Shown: in pieces, positions 17,048 to 26,849 of the stretch
Numbering within the stretch: the stretch's first letter is position 1
How the letters are laid out: each line of letters opens with the position of its first letter
Assembly: GCF_000740055.1 (NCBI RefSeq)
Contig: NZ_BBJM01000001.1
Location: forward strand, 1-64,000
Reading direction: 5' to 3'
DNA length: 64,000 nucleotides
DNA from: Secundilactobacillus oryzae JCM 18671
GTDB lineage: Bacteria; Bacillota; Bacilli; Lactobacillales; Lactobacillaceae
The notes under the pieces: generated by a model
Databases searched by the model: none
Seen by the model: only the letters and a program-made list of their open reading frames with translations
What the model was told of the DNA's origin: nothing
Program-made: the position numbers and the translations under genes

Positions 17048-19021
17048 TTAATGATTGTCTTTCGTCACACTCGTATTGTTCATAATCGTCTGACCATCGC
17101 GGACTACTTTATAACCACCAGTTGCCCCTTGTTTCAAGGTAAATGGTAACGTAATATTCGTTGTCTTAGTAATTGTCATCTGACGATAAACCGAATCAAA
17201 GTTATGATTGATATCCTTTAAATAAATATAAACGATATTTTCTCCATCGTCATCATCATCAGAATCTGAACTACTACTTGTTGAATTAGCCTTAAACGGA
17301 ATCGACAGGTTGACGTTGAATTGATCATTATTTTCTGGCTTTTTCCCTCGAGACAGTGTCACGCGGACATTTGAGCCCTGCTTAATAACTGATCCCGCAG
17401 CAGGATCCTGTTTAATCGCCACGTCCTTATCGATATCGTCACTGTACTCATAACTAAAGTAAACGTTGATAGAATGCTCACTAGCATAGGCCGTGATTTC
17501 TTTTTTAGTATTACCCACTAGATTGTCCAGTGTAAGTTCCTGTTTTCCCGTTGAAACGGTAAAGGTGACAGTAGTCTCCTTAGGCAAAACTTTCTTACCC
17601 GACGCAACATCTTGAGCCAGAATTTCACCGGCCGGTTGATCATTGGAAGCACGATTTTGCTTAATGACAGTAAAGCCACGATTTCTTAATTCCGTGGCAA
17701 CGGTTTTGTAACTAAGCCCCGTGTAGTCTTGGAACGTAAATCGCTTTACACCTGAGCTCAAGACTAAGTTCACCTTATGGTTTTTCTTGACCTTGATCCC
17801 ATAGCGCGGTGTACTCCGAATCACGTGATTCTTCTTAACTGTGGAACTACTCTTTCGCGTGACGTTGCCAACATCGAGATTAGCTGCCTCAAGCTTTCGA
17901 GTTGCACTAACTTGGCTTAGACCAGTGACATCTGGAACAGCAACTTGATTTTGGCTACTTCCCCAGACACCAAGACCTATAAGGAGAAATGCAATGATCG
18001 CGAGCACAATCATGATAATATTCCGACGTCGGTGACGCTTCTTACTGAATTTCTGCTTTTTCTTCTGATTACCCTCAGCTACAGGGGTGTCATCGTCCAA
18101 CTGTTTCAGTGCATCATCCGTCTGTAAATCAGTCAAGGACAAGACCTTAGTCTTTTCTAAATCACTTGATTTCGGTACAAACTTAGGTTCATTTGACCGA
18201 GCCTCAGACAATGATGTCTTTAAATCGTCAGCCATGTCCTCAGCACTCTCATACCGATTAGCGGGCACCTTAGCTGTCGCCTTGAGTACGACGTTTTCAA
18301 GGGCTTGAGGAACACGCGGATCAATCTCTCGAACTGATGGCATTTCTTCCTGGTACTGCTTAATCGCAATTGAAACTGCAGTCTCACCGTCAAAAGGTAC
18401 CTGGCCAGTCAGCAATTCGTACAAAATAATTCCCAGTGAATAGATGTCAGACTGTTTCGTTGCCATCCCACCGTTGGCCTGCTCTGGTGATAAATAATGA
18501 ACAGAACCGAGAACCGTATTCGTTTGTGTCAATGAATGTTCAGATAGCGCAACAGCTATCCCGAAATCGGTAATTTTAACGTGACCGCTTTGATCGATTA
18601 GAATATTTTGAGGCTTTAAGTCCCGATGAATAATATCGTGCTCATGTGCTAATTTAACGGCAGAGAGCACCTGTTGCATAATATTAATCACTTCCTGATA
18701 CGGAATTGGGAAATGATTTTTAATGTATTGCTTCAAATCGGTTCCCGCTACGTACTCCATAACCAGGTAGTTTAAGCCGTGTTCCTCGCCAACATCATAG
18801 ACGCTAACAATATTATCGTTGACGAGCTCCGTTGCGGCCATCGCTTCACGCTGAAAACGCTTGTTAATTTTAGGATCGTCGCGCAAGTCCAAGTGCAATA
18901 GTTTAACAGCCACATCACGATCCAAGATCAAGTCATGTGCAAGATAGACGTTCGCCATACCGCCTTCTCCTAACGAATGAAGGATACGGTAACGGCCATT
19001 TAAAACGTAATTAGAACGCAT
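17048..19021 (-). CDS. prkC: Serine/threonine protein kinase PrkC/PknB with PASTA domains
   Basis: This 657-residue membrane kinase senses peptidoglycan fragments or lipid II and controls cell wall growth and division. The cytoplasmic kinase domain (about 1-275) has the glycine loop LGEGGMANV, Lys40, HRDLKPQN (Asp134) and DFG (Asp152). A basic juxtamembrane stretch and one transmembrane helix (about 336-356) follow. Outside lie three PASTA repeats beginning VPDVTGLS, FTFQDYTGLS and LTLDNLVGN. An acidic Ser/Asp linker and a further beta domain complete the C-terminus. The start overlaps the stp stop in TAATG, so kinase and phosphatase are coupled. Confidence 0.96.
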   Translation of the reverse strand: MRSNYVLNGRYRILHSLGEGGMANVYLAHDLILDRDVAVKLLHLDLRDDPKINKRFQREAMAATELVNDNIVSVYDVGEEHGLNYLVMEYVAGTDLKQYIKNHFPIPYQEVINIMQQVLSAVKLAHEHDIIHRDLKPQNILIDQSGHVKITDFGIAVALSEHSLTQTNTVLGSVHYLSPEQANGGMATKQSDIYSLGIILYELLTGQVPFDGETAVSIAIKQYQEEMPSVREIDPRVPQALENVVLKATAKVPANRYESAEDMADDLKTSLSEARSNEPKFVPKSSDLEKTKVLSLTDLQTDDALKQLDDDTPVAEGNQKKKQKFSKKRHRRRNIIMIVLAIIAFLLIGLGVWGSSQNQVAVPDVTGLSQVSATRKLEAANLDVGNVTRKSSSTVKKNHVIRSTPRYGIKVKKNHKVNLVLSSGVKRFTFQDYTGLSYKTVATELRNRGFTVIKQNRASNDQPAGEILAQDVASGKKVLPKETTVTFTVSTGKQELTLDNLVGNTKKEITAYASEHSINVYFSYEYSDDIDKDVAIKQDPAAGSVIKQGSNVRVTLSRGKKPENNDQFNVNLSIPFKANSTSSSSDSDDDDDGENIVYIYLKDINHNFDSVYRQMTITKTTNITLPFTLKQGATGGYKVVRDGQTIMNNTSVTKDNH

Positions 19022-19764
19022 TAGGCTGTCACCTCCTCATCCTCTTGGAAAATTAGAACGGTGATGTTATCTAGTCCGCCAGCCGTATTGGCTTTATCGA
19101 TTAACTGCTGACATTTGTCTTTTGCAGAGATATTTTGCAAAAGGATTTCTTTGATTTCGTCGTCCGACACCATATTGGTCAGGCCATCCGTACATAGCAA
19201 AATTAAATCACCAGTCTCAAGCGGCAAGGTATATGTATCTAAATCGGCATCAGAAGAGATGCCGAGTGATCGAATGATGACGTTCTTTTGTGGGTGATTA
19301 GCTGCTTCTTTTTTACTTAACTCACCGCGTTTGACCAACTCATTAACTAATGAATGGTCCTCTGTAATTTGATTCAATTCGAAGGCACGTAATAAATACC
19401 CTCGACTATCACCAATATTGGCAATAATCATGCGGTCTTTAAGTAAAACCGCCAATGCAATTGTGGTCCCCATGCCACGTAAGTCTTCATACTTTTGTGA
19501 CTTTTCAATAATTGCCTCATTTTCAGCTTGGACGTTCTTATGCAGCCAAGTCTCAGCAACTGAATGATCCTCGAACTGCGTTGACTGAAACAAAAAGCCA
19601 ATGTGGGAAACTGCCATTGCCGAAGCCACATCCCCACCGTGATTACCACCAATCCCATCAGCGATAATTGCGAGCTGTTGACCCGCAGCGTTTTTAAAAA
19701 CGCTCACGTAGTCCTGATTTTCAGTTCTATGACGGCCAATTGCCGTTTGGTATGCGACTTCCAC
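19021..19764 (-). CDS. stp: PP2C-type protein phosphatase Stp/PrpC
   Basis: This 247-residue metal-dependent phosphatase reverses PrkC phosphorylation. PP2C motifs are in order: GRHRTENQDYV, IADGIGGNHGGDVAS (metal-binding Asp and Gly), GMGTTIALAV, ANIGDSRGYLL, LLCTDGLTNMV and GGLDNITVLI. It lies 16 bases after rsmB and overlaps the prkC start by one base. The pairing directly indicates its kinase partner. The position between rsmB and prkC is the standard Firmicute arrangement. Confidence 0.96.
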   Translation of the reverse strand: MEVAYQTAIGRHRTENQDYVSVFKNAAGQQLAIIADGIGGNHGGDVASAMAVSHIGFLFQSTQFEDHSVAETWLHKNVQAENEAIIEKSQKYEDLRGMGTTIALAVLLKDRMIIANIGDSRGYLLRAFELNQITEDHSLVNELVKRGELSKKEAANHPQKNVIIRSLGISSDADLDTYTLPLETGDLILLCTDGLTNMVSDDEIKEILLQNISAKDKCQQLIDKANTAGGLDNITVLIFQEDEEVTA

Positions 19765-19780
19765 TATCGATCTCCCCCAA

Positions 19781-21124
19781 TTAACTCAAGCGTTGGAACC
19801 CACTAATGAAGAATCCATCAGAATCATAGTCATCTGGAAAAATTTCCAAATAATCGGATTCTCGATCTTGCTTCAAATTTAGTTTGGTTTGAATTTTAAC
19901 TGACTTGAAGTCTGGATGATTGTCTAAAAATTGGTCAACCACCGCTTGATTCTCTTCATTTAAAATTGTACACGTACTGTACACCAAAATACCAGCCTTT
20001 TTAACCTTTGGTGCGACAGCTTGCAAAATTTTTAATTGAATTTGTTGCAGGTGCTCGCTATCGGTCAACGTCTTTTCATATCTGATTTCTGGCTTACGGC
20101 GAATCAATCCCAAACCAGAACAAGGTGCATCCACTAATATACGATCAAACTGTTCATCGTCAAATTGATCGGAAACCTTTCTGGCATCCAATTTAATTGC
20201 GTCTACTGCGGATTCAACATGTAAGCGTTTGGCATTTTGCATAATCAAATTAACCTTGTGATCGTGAATGTCCAAAGCCGTTACTTTACCACCACGTTCA
20301 GCATTCAAGTATGCAGCAATCTGAGTCGTCTTACCTCCAGGAGCCGCACATGCATCCAACACCTGCATGGTTTCAGAAAGCATCATACTCTCTGCAGGCA
20401 GCATCGCACTTTCGTCCTGAATTGTAATCTGACCATTCTTAAATAGCTCGGATTGATTTGCAGAACGACCGCTCACAACTAACGCATCACTAGCGACCTC
20501 GCTCGTGCGTACATCATAACCTTCTTCTTGCAGTTTTGTGATCGCATCAGCAACAGCAATCTGCTTGGGGTTAACGCGAATAGATTGGTTAGCAGCCTGA
20601 TTAATTTTTTTCAGGATCGCCAGCGTCTTCGCTTCGCCACGTTGTTCCTGTAGCTTTTCAATCAACCAACGTGGAACTGAATACTTAACCTCTAGCTTTT
20701 CAACTGGATCTTCAATCGTATCAATTTCTGGCAATCCAGACCGATCCATTTGATGCAAAACACCTGTCACAAACTTACGAATTCCCTCGTGTCCATTTTG
20801 CTTCGCAATTTCAATTGTTTCATTGAAAATAGCTCGCTTAGGAATTCGATCGAGGTAGAGTTCTTGGAACAATGCCGTGTATAGCAATTCTCTTACCCAG
20901 GGCTGCACCTTTTGCGGATTTTTAATAAATGGCTTCAGATAGAACGCCAGTGTTAGACGATGTTGAATAACACCATAGACGATTGTCGTTAGCAAGTTGA
21001 CGTCTGCTGGCTTCAGTTGATGGTCATTAATCACATTATTTAGTTGCAGATTTGAGTAAGCACCAGCCTTGATTTTAGCTAATGCCTGAACTGCTAGAAA
21101 CCGTGGATTATTAGTCATTTGCAT
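19781..21124 (-). CDS. rsmB: 16S rRNA (cytosine-967 C5) methyltransferase RsmB
   Basis: This 447-residue enzyme methylates C967 of 16S rRNA using S-adenosylmethionine. The N-terminal NusB-like RNA-binding domain (about 1-130) is followed by the Rossmann methyltransferase with LDACAAPGGKTTQIA (cofactor loop), DAPCSGLGLIRRKPE and YSTCTI, whose two cysteines are the catalytic pair. Its start overlaps the fmt stop by one base (TAATG), an arrangement usual in bacteria. AGGTGA lies seven bases before the ATG. Confidence 0.96.
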   Translation of the reverse strand: MQMTNNPRFLAVQALAKIKAGAYSNLQLNNVINDHQLKPADVNLLTTIVYGVIQHRLTLAFYLKPFIKNPQKVQPWVRELLYTALFQELYLDRIPKRAIFNETIEIAKQNGHEGIRKFVTGVLHQMDRSGLPEIDTIEDPVEKLEVKYSVPRWLIEKLQEQRGEAKTLAILKKINQAANQSIRVNPKQIAVADAITKLQEEGYDVRTSEVASDALVVSGRSANQSELFKNGQITIQDESAMLPAESMMLSETMQVLDACAAPGGKTTQIAAYLNAERGGKVTALDIHDHKVNLIMQNAKRLHVESAVDAIKLDARKVSDQFDDEQFDRILVDAPCSGLGLIRRKPEIRYEKTLTDSEHLQQIQLKILQAVAPKVKKAGILVYSTCTILNEENQAVVDQFLDNHPDFKSVKIQTKLNLKQDRESDYLEIFPDDYDSDGFFISGFQRLS

Positions 21125-22071
21125 TAGTCAATCACCTTTTCGCCAACTGCAAATTGATCCCTTGAACCATTCAAATAATCAGTAATACTTTGCTTTGGTT
21201 TACCAGCTGGTTGTAACTGCATTAAACTGATGACACCATTATCACCAGTTGAAATGGCCAATTCATGCTTTGTTTTACGTACAACGTGACCTGGTGCTAA
21301 ATCCGTTTTTTCATCTAAAACGGCAACTTCCCAAAGCTTGGTCCGGACGCCATCTAACATGACATAGGCAACTGGAAATGGTCGTAAGCCACGCACCTTT
21401 GCATCTACCAAATGAGCTGGTAGTGAAATATCAATTTGTTCCTCTTCAGGCTTGATAGTTGGTGAAAAGGTCACTTTATCTTCATCTTGAGGCTGTGGCT
21501 TAGCCGTCCCATCAATTAATTGTGGCATTGCCTTAAGCAGTAAATCTCGACCTAAAATACTCAATTTTTCGAACATTGACCCAACATCATCCGTCTTTTC
21601 GATAGGAAGACTTTCTTGGGCAATAACGTCTCCTGCATCCATTTTCTTAATCATGTAGATGATAGAGACACCCGTTTTATCGTCCCCGTTCATGATGGCG
21701 TAGTGAACGGGTGCTCCACCACGATATTTTGGTAATAATGACGCATGCACATTCACTGCAGCCTCATTAACTGACTCAAGTAACTTAGTGGGCAAGAATT
21801 GGCCAAATGCAGCAGTGACGATAAAATCGGCGTGCAAGTCGATTAGGGCAGCCAGTTCATCACTACCACTAAGTTTTTCCGGTTGATAGACCTTGATGCC
21901 AGCTTCTAATGCCGCCTGTTTAACCGGTGATGCGGTCATCACGTGTTTACGACCGACAGCTCGGTCTGGTTGTGTGACAGTCGCAATGACTTTATATTGG
22001 TCATTGGCGATCAAACCCTTTAAAACTGGTACAGCAAATTGGGGGGTTCCCATAAAAATAATTGTTTTCAT
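21124..22071 (-). CDS. fmt: Methionyl-tRNA formyltransferase
   Basis: This 315-residue enzyme formylates initiator Met-tRNA with 10-formyltetrahydrofolate. The N-terminal domain shows FMGTPQFAVPVL, the catalytic region VNVHASLLPKYRGGAPVHYAI (Asn, His and the SLLPKYRG signature) and GVSIIYMIKKMDAGD with its Asp. The C-terminal OB fold binds tRNA. It follows priA by 29 bases and overlaps rsmB. No def gene is adjacent in this window, although def often lies between priA and fmt in other bacteria. Confidence 0.96.
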   Translation of the reverse strand: MKTIIFMGTPQFAVPVLKGLIANDQYKVIATVTQPDRAVGRKHVMTASPVKQAALEAGIKVYQPEKLSGSDELAALIDLHADFIVTAAFGQFLPTKLLESVNEAAVNVHASLLPKYRGGAPVHYAIMNGDDKTGVSIIYMIKKMDAGDVIAQESLPIEKTDDVGSMFEKLSILGRDLLLKAMPQLIDGTAKPQPQDEDKVTFSPTIKPEEEQIDISLPAHLVDAKVRGLRPFPVAYVMLDGVRTKLWEVAVLDEKTDLAPGHVVRKTKHELAISTGDNGVISLMQLQPAGKPKQSITDYLNGSRDQFAVGEKVID

Positions 22072-22100
22072 TCAATAAACATCCTTTTATAAAGTTTAAC

Positions 22101-24515
22101 TTACATAAAGCTAACCGGATTAGGATTGATACTAACTTGCAATCCGGTTCGACCTGTTTTCTGTGATTCCTGAAGCACTTTTTCCAGTAAATTGCCTAAT
22201 GCAGGTTCTTTCTTGTATTTTACAATAAGTTGATAATAGTAGCGTTTCTTAATTTTTGAAATTGTTTGGGGCGTTGGACCCAACACAATTGACTGAGCGG
22301 ACAAATGCTCGCGAATTTGCTTGGCAATTTTAAAAATACCCTTTGCTGCATCCGCTTCGGTCGCCGCACTCGTCGTAATTTGAATCGCATAATAATATGG
22401 TGGGTAATTACTTTCGTGCCGCAATTTCATTTCATAAGCAAAAAACTGCTCATAATTTTGTGTCTTTGCCAGCTGGATTGCATAATGTTCGGGGTTGAAG
22501 GTTTGAATAATAACCTGCCCCTTTTTTTCAGCACGTCCCGCACGTCCACTAACCTGTGTTAATAGCTGGAAGGTGCGTTCGCTGGACCGGAAATCCGGAA
22601 TTCCCAATGATGTGTCGGCATTCAAAACACCGACCAAAGTAACATTGGGAAAATCTAGCCCCTTCGCAATCATTTGCGTGCCTAGCAAAATATCCGCTTC
22701 ATGTTGACCAAATGCTTGCAATAACTTTTCATGTGCACCCTTACGTCGAGTCGTATCAACATCCATACGTAAAACTCGGGCTTCCGGTAAGATGTCCTTA
22801 AGCTCCGCTTCAACCTTTTGCGTACCTGTACCATAGTAACGGATTTTGCGGCTTTGGCAGTTTGGACAAATCGTCGGAATCGCTTCTTCGTGGCCACAAT
22901 AGTGACACTTCATTGAGTGTGAATCCATGTGCAACGTCAGTGAAATATCACAATTAGGACACATCAAGACAAACCCACAATCTCGACACATCACAAACGA
23001 GGAATACCCGCGCCGATTAAGCATTAGAACAACTTGTTCCTTGCGCTGAAGCTTCTCTTTAATTGAGGCTAGCAATTGACTTGAAAAATTACTTTCCTTA
23101 TGATTGCGAATTTCATCCTTCATATCCACTACACTGACCTCTGGCAACGATTGATGATTGATCCGATGAGGAAGTACCAATCGCGTATATAGCCCTTTTT
23201 CAGCTCTTGCACGCGTCTCTAAGGATGGCGTGGCTGATCCGAGGACCACAGGGGCCTGATGATACCGGCCTCGCCATAAAGCAACATCACGAGCATGATA
23301 CCTTGGACTTTCATCCTGTTTGTAGCTGCTCTCATGCTCCTCATCCATAATAATAATGCCAATGTTTTCTAGAGGCGCAAAAACGGCGGAACGGGCGCCA
23401 ACAACCACCCGAGCCTCGCCACGTTCAATACGGCGCCATTCATCATACTTTTCGCCATCCGAAAGGCCACTGTGCAAAACTGCAACTTCGTGACCAAACC
23501 TTCCTTTGACTCGATTCACCATCTGAGGCGTCAAGGAGATTTCTGGGACCAACATCAATGCCGTTTTCCCTTTTTCTATGGCTTTCGCCATAGTTTGTAA
23601 GTAAACCTCCGTCTTACCACTACCAGTGACGCCCTCAAGCAAAAACGCCTGATAACGATCTTGTTCAATTTGCTCAGAAATTGCTGTCACTGCGGTCTGT
23701 TGCTCGGCTTGCAATGGTAATGGCCGAGTTGCTGCCACTTCACGTTTGAACGGATCACGGCGAACCTCGATACGTCTTCTGACAATCCAGCCTTTTTCCT
23801 CAGCCGTTTTCAACGTTGCATTGGAGATGCCGGTTGATTCGATGAGCGCCGGTTGACTGATCGTTTGAAAATTAGCATCCATCAAGAGCTGCAATAACTT
23901 CTTTTGTTGAACCGCCCCCTTACGAACCTCCGCTAACGATGCCTCCAGCTGCGAAGTGGTCATCGCTCGTTCAATGACTACCTGCGTTTTAGCTTTGGCC
24001 CGATCCTGCACCACATAGCTGATGCTAATTTGATTGGTTCGACGGAGTCTCAATAGTTCACTGACATCTTCGGTTGAAAGTTTGTTTTCATCGAAAATCA
24101 TATCCGGCTGTGTGGCAAAATACTTTTGGCGGGCAGCTTCTTCAATAGTATCAGTGGGTGTCAGCACTTTTTCGTACTTTGCTTTCAACGAGTTAGGTAA
24201 AATCGTTTGGATGGCACTGATCGTAAAAGCAAAAGTGGATTCCGCTAAATAATTAGCCAGCGATAGCAGCTCTGGATTCAGCACGGGTTGAAGGTCCATC
24301 ACGGCGTCAATTTCTTTAAGTTGGCCTTCAAATGATGACTCATTGTCGATGCCAACAACCATCCCCTGAACCTTACGTGAACCGCGCCCAAACGAAACCA
24401 CCACCCGCATGCCAATTTGAATTTGATTGGCAAGTGCTGGTGGAATCAAATAGCTATATGGATTGTTAGTTTGCATCGTTGGAACATCAACGATAACTTT
24501 GGCAATTTGCGCCAT
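22101..24515 (-). CDS. priA: Primosomal replication protein N' (PriA helicase)
   Basis: This 804-residue helicase reloads the replisome at repaired forks. The N-terminal DNA-binding domain (VDVPTMQTNNPYSYLIP) is followed by a superfamily 2 motor with Walker A GVTGSGKTEVYL and motif II DEEH. Eight zinc-binding cysteines (CRDCGF, CPNCDISL, CHYCGHEE, CPNCQS) are followed by GTQMIAKGLDFPNVTLV and SGRAGR. The ATG at 24515 has a distant GGAG. The order coaBC-priA-fmt is conserved. Confidence 0.96.
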   Translation of the reverse strand: MAQIAKVIVDVPTMQTNNPYSYLIPPALANQIQIGMRVVVSFGRGSRKVQGMVVGIDNESSFEGQLKEIDAVMDLQPVLNPELLSLANYLAESTFAFTISAIQTILPNSLKAKYEKVLTPTDTIEEAARQKYFATQPDMIFDENKLSTEDVSELLRLRRTNQISISYVVQDRAKAKTQVVIERAMTTSQLEASLAEVRKGAVQQKKLLQLLMDANFQTISQPALIESTGISNATLKTAEEKGWIVRRRIEVRRDPFKREVAATRPLPLQAEQQTAVTAISEQIEQDRYQAFLLEGVTGSGKTEVYLQTMAKAIEKGKTALMLVPEISLTPQMVNRVKGRFGHEVAVLHSGLSDGEKYDEWRRIERGEARVVVGARSAVFAPLENIGIIIMDEEHESSYKQDESPRYHARDVALWRGRYHQAPVVLGSATPSLETRARAEKGLYTRLVLPHRINHQSLPEVSVVDMKDEIRNHKESNFSSQLLASIKEKLQRKEQVVLMLNRRGYSSFVMCRDCGFVLMCPNCDISLTLHMDSHSMKCHYCGHEEAIPTICPNCQSRKIRYYGTGTQKVEAELKDILPEARVLRMDVDTTRRKGAHEKLLQAFGQHEADILLGTQMIAKGLDFPNVTLVGVLNADTSLGIPDFRSSERTFQLLTQVSGRAGRAEKKGQVIIQTFNPEHYAIQLAKTQNYEQFFAYEMKLRHESNYPPYYYAIQITTSAATEADAAKGIFKIAKQIREHLSAQSIVLGPTPQTISKIKKRYYYQLIVKYKKEPALGNLLEKVLQESQKTGRTGLQVSINPNPVSFM

Positions 24516-24537
24516 TGATGGCTTCGTCTCCTATCAT

Positions 24538-25737
24538 TTAAAGTTGCTGAGCTACACGATTAATGAGTAGTTGGGCAATTTCCTGTTTAGTTTGGACACC
24601 AGATTTTTCTGGTTCTTGGTTAGCTAGCATAAATGTCACTTGATTGTTTTCACTGTTAAATCCAATTGATTTGTCAGATACGTCGTTAGCCACCATCATG
24701 TCCATGTGTTTAGAAATCAGTTTCTTAGTCGCATTTGCTAATAGGTTCTGAGTTTCCGCAGCAAACCCTACAATGAACTGCCCTGGTTTCTTTTGTTCCC
24801 CAGCAGTTTTAACGATATCCATTGTTTTGTTGAGGTCTAAGGTCATACCTGCCTTTTCGGGATCCTTCTTGATTTTTTGATCTGCATATTCGGCGGGCTT
24901 AAAGTCGGCAACGGCCGCAGCCATAATCAAAATATCTGCTTCGGCAAATTCTGCTTGTACAGCTTTCCCCATTTCTTCAGTCGTCAAAACATCAATTTTT
25001 TTTGATCCCAGTGGCGCGGTAAGCAGACTTCTACCCGAAATTAGCGTTACTTTGGCTCCCGCGTTAATGGCAGCTTGAGCAACTGCATAGCCCATTTTAC
25101 CAGAGGAGTTGTTTCCAATGTAACGCACTGGATCAAGTGGTTCGCGAGTACCACCCGCGGTCACGACCACGCGTTTACCTGCCAACACTGATTTCGTTTC
25201 ACCAAAACCAGAATCAATCGCAGCAAAAATTTGCTCAGGTTCGGCCATTCGTCCTTGCCCCGCATAACCTTCTGCGAGAAAGCCATACCCTGAGTCCAAA
25301 AAGGCATAACCATCAGCCTTTAATTGGGTCATATTTCTTGCGACAGCAGCATTATTAAGCATATTTTCATTCATCGCTGGTGCGATAATCTTAGGTGCTG
25401 TTGTTGCCATCAAGGTCAAACTCGCCATATCATCTGCAATGCCATTAGCAAGTTTACCAATCAAATTAGCACTAGCGGGTGCCACGATTGCTAAATCTGT
25501 CCAATCGGCTAATTCAATGTGTGGCACATAATCCGTATTGGCGTGAAAGGCATCGATTAAAACTTCATGCTTCGTTAAAACTTCAAAAGTCGCTGCAGTG
25601 ATAAATTCCTGTGCAGCTTGAGTTAAAACGACGTGCACTTCTGCTCCGCTTTTAACTAAGAGGCGCGCTAAAGTTGCTGATTTGTACGCAGCAATACTCC
25701 CGGAAACATAGAGTGTAATATGTTTGTTCGGTTTCAT
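24538..25737 (-). CDS. coaBC: Bifunctional phosphopantothenoylcysteine decarboxylase / phosphopantothenate-cysteine ligase
   Basis: This 399-residue enzyme makes 4'-phosphopantetheine for coenzyme A in two steps. The N-terminal FMN-dependent decarboxylase (about 1-180) contains VSGSIAAYKSATLARLL, the active-site His in HIELADWTDL and the PAMNENM substrate clamp. The C-terminal CTP-dependent ligase contains VTAGGTREPLDPVRYIGNNS and the late Lys-containing KLISKHMDMMVAND. The start at 25737 (MKPNKHI) was chosen for GGGGGA upstream; a longer frame to 25785 adds atypical residues. Confidence 0.95.
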   Translation of the reverse strand: MKPNKHITLYVSGSIAAYKSATLARLLVKSGAEVHVVLTQAAQEFITAATFEVLTKHEVLIDAFHANTDYVPHIELADWTDLAIVAPASANLIGKLANGIADDMASLTLMATTAPKIIAPAMNENMLNNAAVARNMTQLKADGYAFLDSGYGFLAEGYAGQGRMAEPEQIFAAIDSGFGETKSVLAGKRVVVTAGGTREPLDPVRYIGNNSSGKMGYAVAQAAINAGAKVTLISGRSLLTAPLGSKKIDVLTTEEMGKAVQAEFAEADILIMAAAVADFKPAEYADQKIKKDPEKAGMTLDLNKTMDIVKTAGEQKKPGQFIVGFAAETQNLLANATKKLISKHMDMMVANDVSDKSIGFNSENNQVTFMLANQEPEKSGVQTKQEIAQLLINRVAQQL

Positions 25738-25805
25738 GACTGATTCCCCCAACTTTCTCAAAACGTATTTCTTCCATTGTACCAATATTCCTGAATTTAA
25801 ACGAA

Positions 25806-25834
25806 TAAAAAGGCAGCACCCAAAGGTCCTGCCT
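25806..25834 (-). terminator. Terminator after rpoZ
   Basis: AGGCAG and CTGCCT (minus strand) close a 12-base loop and are followed by TTTTTATT, directly downstream of rpoZ. It would attenuate rather than separate the gmk-rpoZ and coaBC units. Confidence 0.75.
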
Positions 25835-25844
25835 GAAAATTAAT

Positions 25845-26057
25845 TTATTTCGTTTTGCTCTTTTCTTCGTCCACTGAGACAACGCCAGCGGCAATTTCTT
25901 CAAGTGCCCGGCCAATCGTTTTTGGTGATTCGTATGACGAAAGCAATGGCGTTGCGCCAGCGTCCAATTCATGGGCCCGCTTGCTGGCTAACATGATAAG
26001 TGAGTATCGTGAGTTAACTTGTTTCAATAAATCATCAACTGATGGGTAAAGTAACAT
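25845..26057 (-). CDS. rpoZ: DNA-directed RNA polymerase omega subunit
   Basis: This 70-residue protein has the omega signature ([25 protein letters not shown], then [13 protein letters not shown]). It wraps the beta-prime C-terminus, assists RNA polymerase assembly, and in some bacteria contributes to ppGpp binding. It starts one base after the gmk stop, so the two are translationally linked, matching the almost universal gmk-rpoZ pairing. A hairpin with a T run follows, probably reducing expression of coaBC and later genes relative to rpoZ. Confidence 0.95.
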   Translation of the reverse strand: MLLYPSVDDLLKQVNSRYSLIMLASKRAHELDAGATPLLSSYESPKTIGRALEEIAAGVVSVDEEKSKTK

Positions 26058-26058
26058 A

Positions 26059-26673
26059 TTAATCGTCTCCTAACATTTCTTCATATTCTGGCATTACGCG
26101 AGTAACACGTAACCGTTCACTCTTAATAATAGAACGGATCCGTTCTACTGCGTTTTGAACTTCATCATTTACAACTGCGTAATCATAATTACGCATCATT
26201 CGAATTTCGCCAACAGCCGTTTTGATTCGCTTCTCGATAATATCCATGTCATCAGTACCACGACCCACTAGCCGATGCTTTAATTCGCCTAAATCTGGTG
26301 GGGTCAAGAAAACAAAAACGGCATCAGGACAGTTAGCTCGGACCTGCATAGCTCCGTTTACTTCAATCTCTAAGAAGACATCTTTACCTGAGTCTAAAGT
26401 CGCGTTGACATAATCAATTGGTGTGCCATAGTAATTATAAACGTACTTTGCGTACTCCAACATCTTACCATTCTGAATATTGTCTTCAAATTGTTCCTTA
26501 GAAACGAAAAAGTAATCGATTCCGTCACGTTCGCCTTCACGAGGTGAACGGGTCGTCATTGAAATTGAATATTGAAAGTCTGTGTCCCCAGCGTCGAATA
26601 AGGCTTTTCGAACAGTTCCCTTACCAACGCCAGAAGGTCCAGAGAGTACAATTAACATCCCACGTTTTACCAT
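26059..26673 (-). CDS. gmk: Guanylate kinase
   Basis: This 204-residue enzyme phosphorylates GMP or dGMP to the diphosphate with ATP. It shows the P-loop [16 protein letters not shown], the GMP-binding segments [11 protein letters not shown] and [11 protein letters not shown], and [10 protein letters not shown]. It heads the long run gmk-rpoZ-coaBC-priA-fmt-rsmB-stp-prkC-rsgA-rpe-thiN. The start at 26673 has AAAGGGG eleven bases upstream; a Met at residue 6 is an alternative. TATTAT near 26694 may be its -10 box, without a good -35. Confidence 0.95.
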   Translation of the reverse strand: MVKRGMLIVLSGPSGVGKGTVRKALFDAGDTDFQYSISMTTRSPREGERDGIDYFFVSKEQFEDNIQNGKMLEYAKYVYNYYGTPIDYVNATLDSGKDVFLEIEVNGAMQVRANCPDAVFVFLTPPDLGELKHRLVGRGTDDMDIIEKRIKTAVGEIRMMRNYDYAVVNDEVQNAVERIRSIIKSERLRVTRVMPEYEEMLGDD

Positions 26674-26787
26674 TTAGCTTGAATCCCCTTTAAGGTTATA
26701 ATAATCCATTTTGCCTCTTTTTCACAGTTTCTGCAACCCATTAATGATGGAATCTCAGACGGATTTCATTTTTTTTGGAAAAAGGTG

Positions 26788-26837
26788 TTGCAATTCTGAA
26801 CGTTTGTTCGTATAATAAAAACACAAACAAACGTTCG
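26788..26837 (+). promoter_or_regulatory. Promoter with two LexA-box-like sites (SOS-type control)
   Basis: TTGCAA (26788-26793) and TATAAT (26811-26816) are 17 bases apart, a near-consensus promoter. The spacer holds TGAACGTTTGTTCG (26797-26810), one base from the Gram-positive LexA consensus CGAACNNNNGTTCG. A second copy, CAAACAAACGTTCG (26824-26837), also one base off, overlaps the expected transcription start. The two sites also form an 11-base inverted repeat around the -10 box, so another dimeric repressor is possible. Confidence 0.7.
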
Positions 26838-26849
26838 AGGTGATAGTTA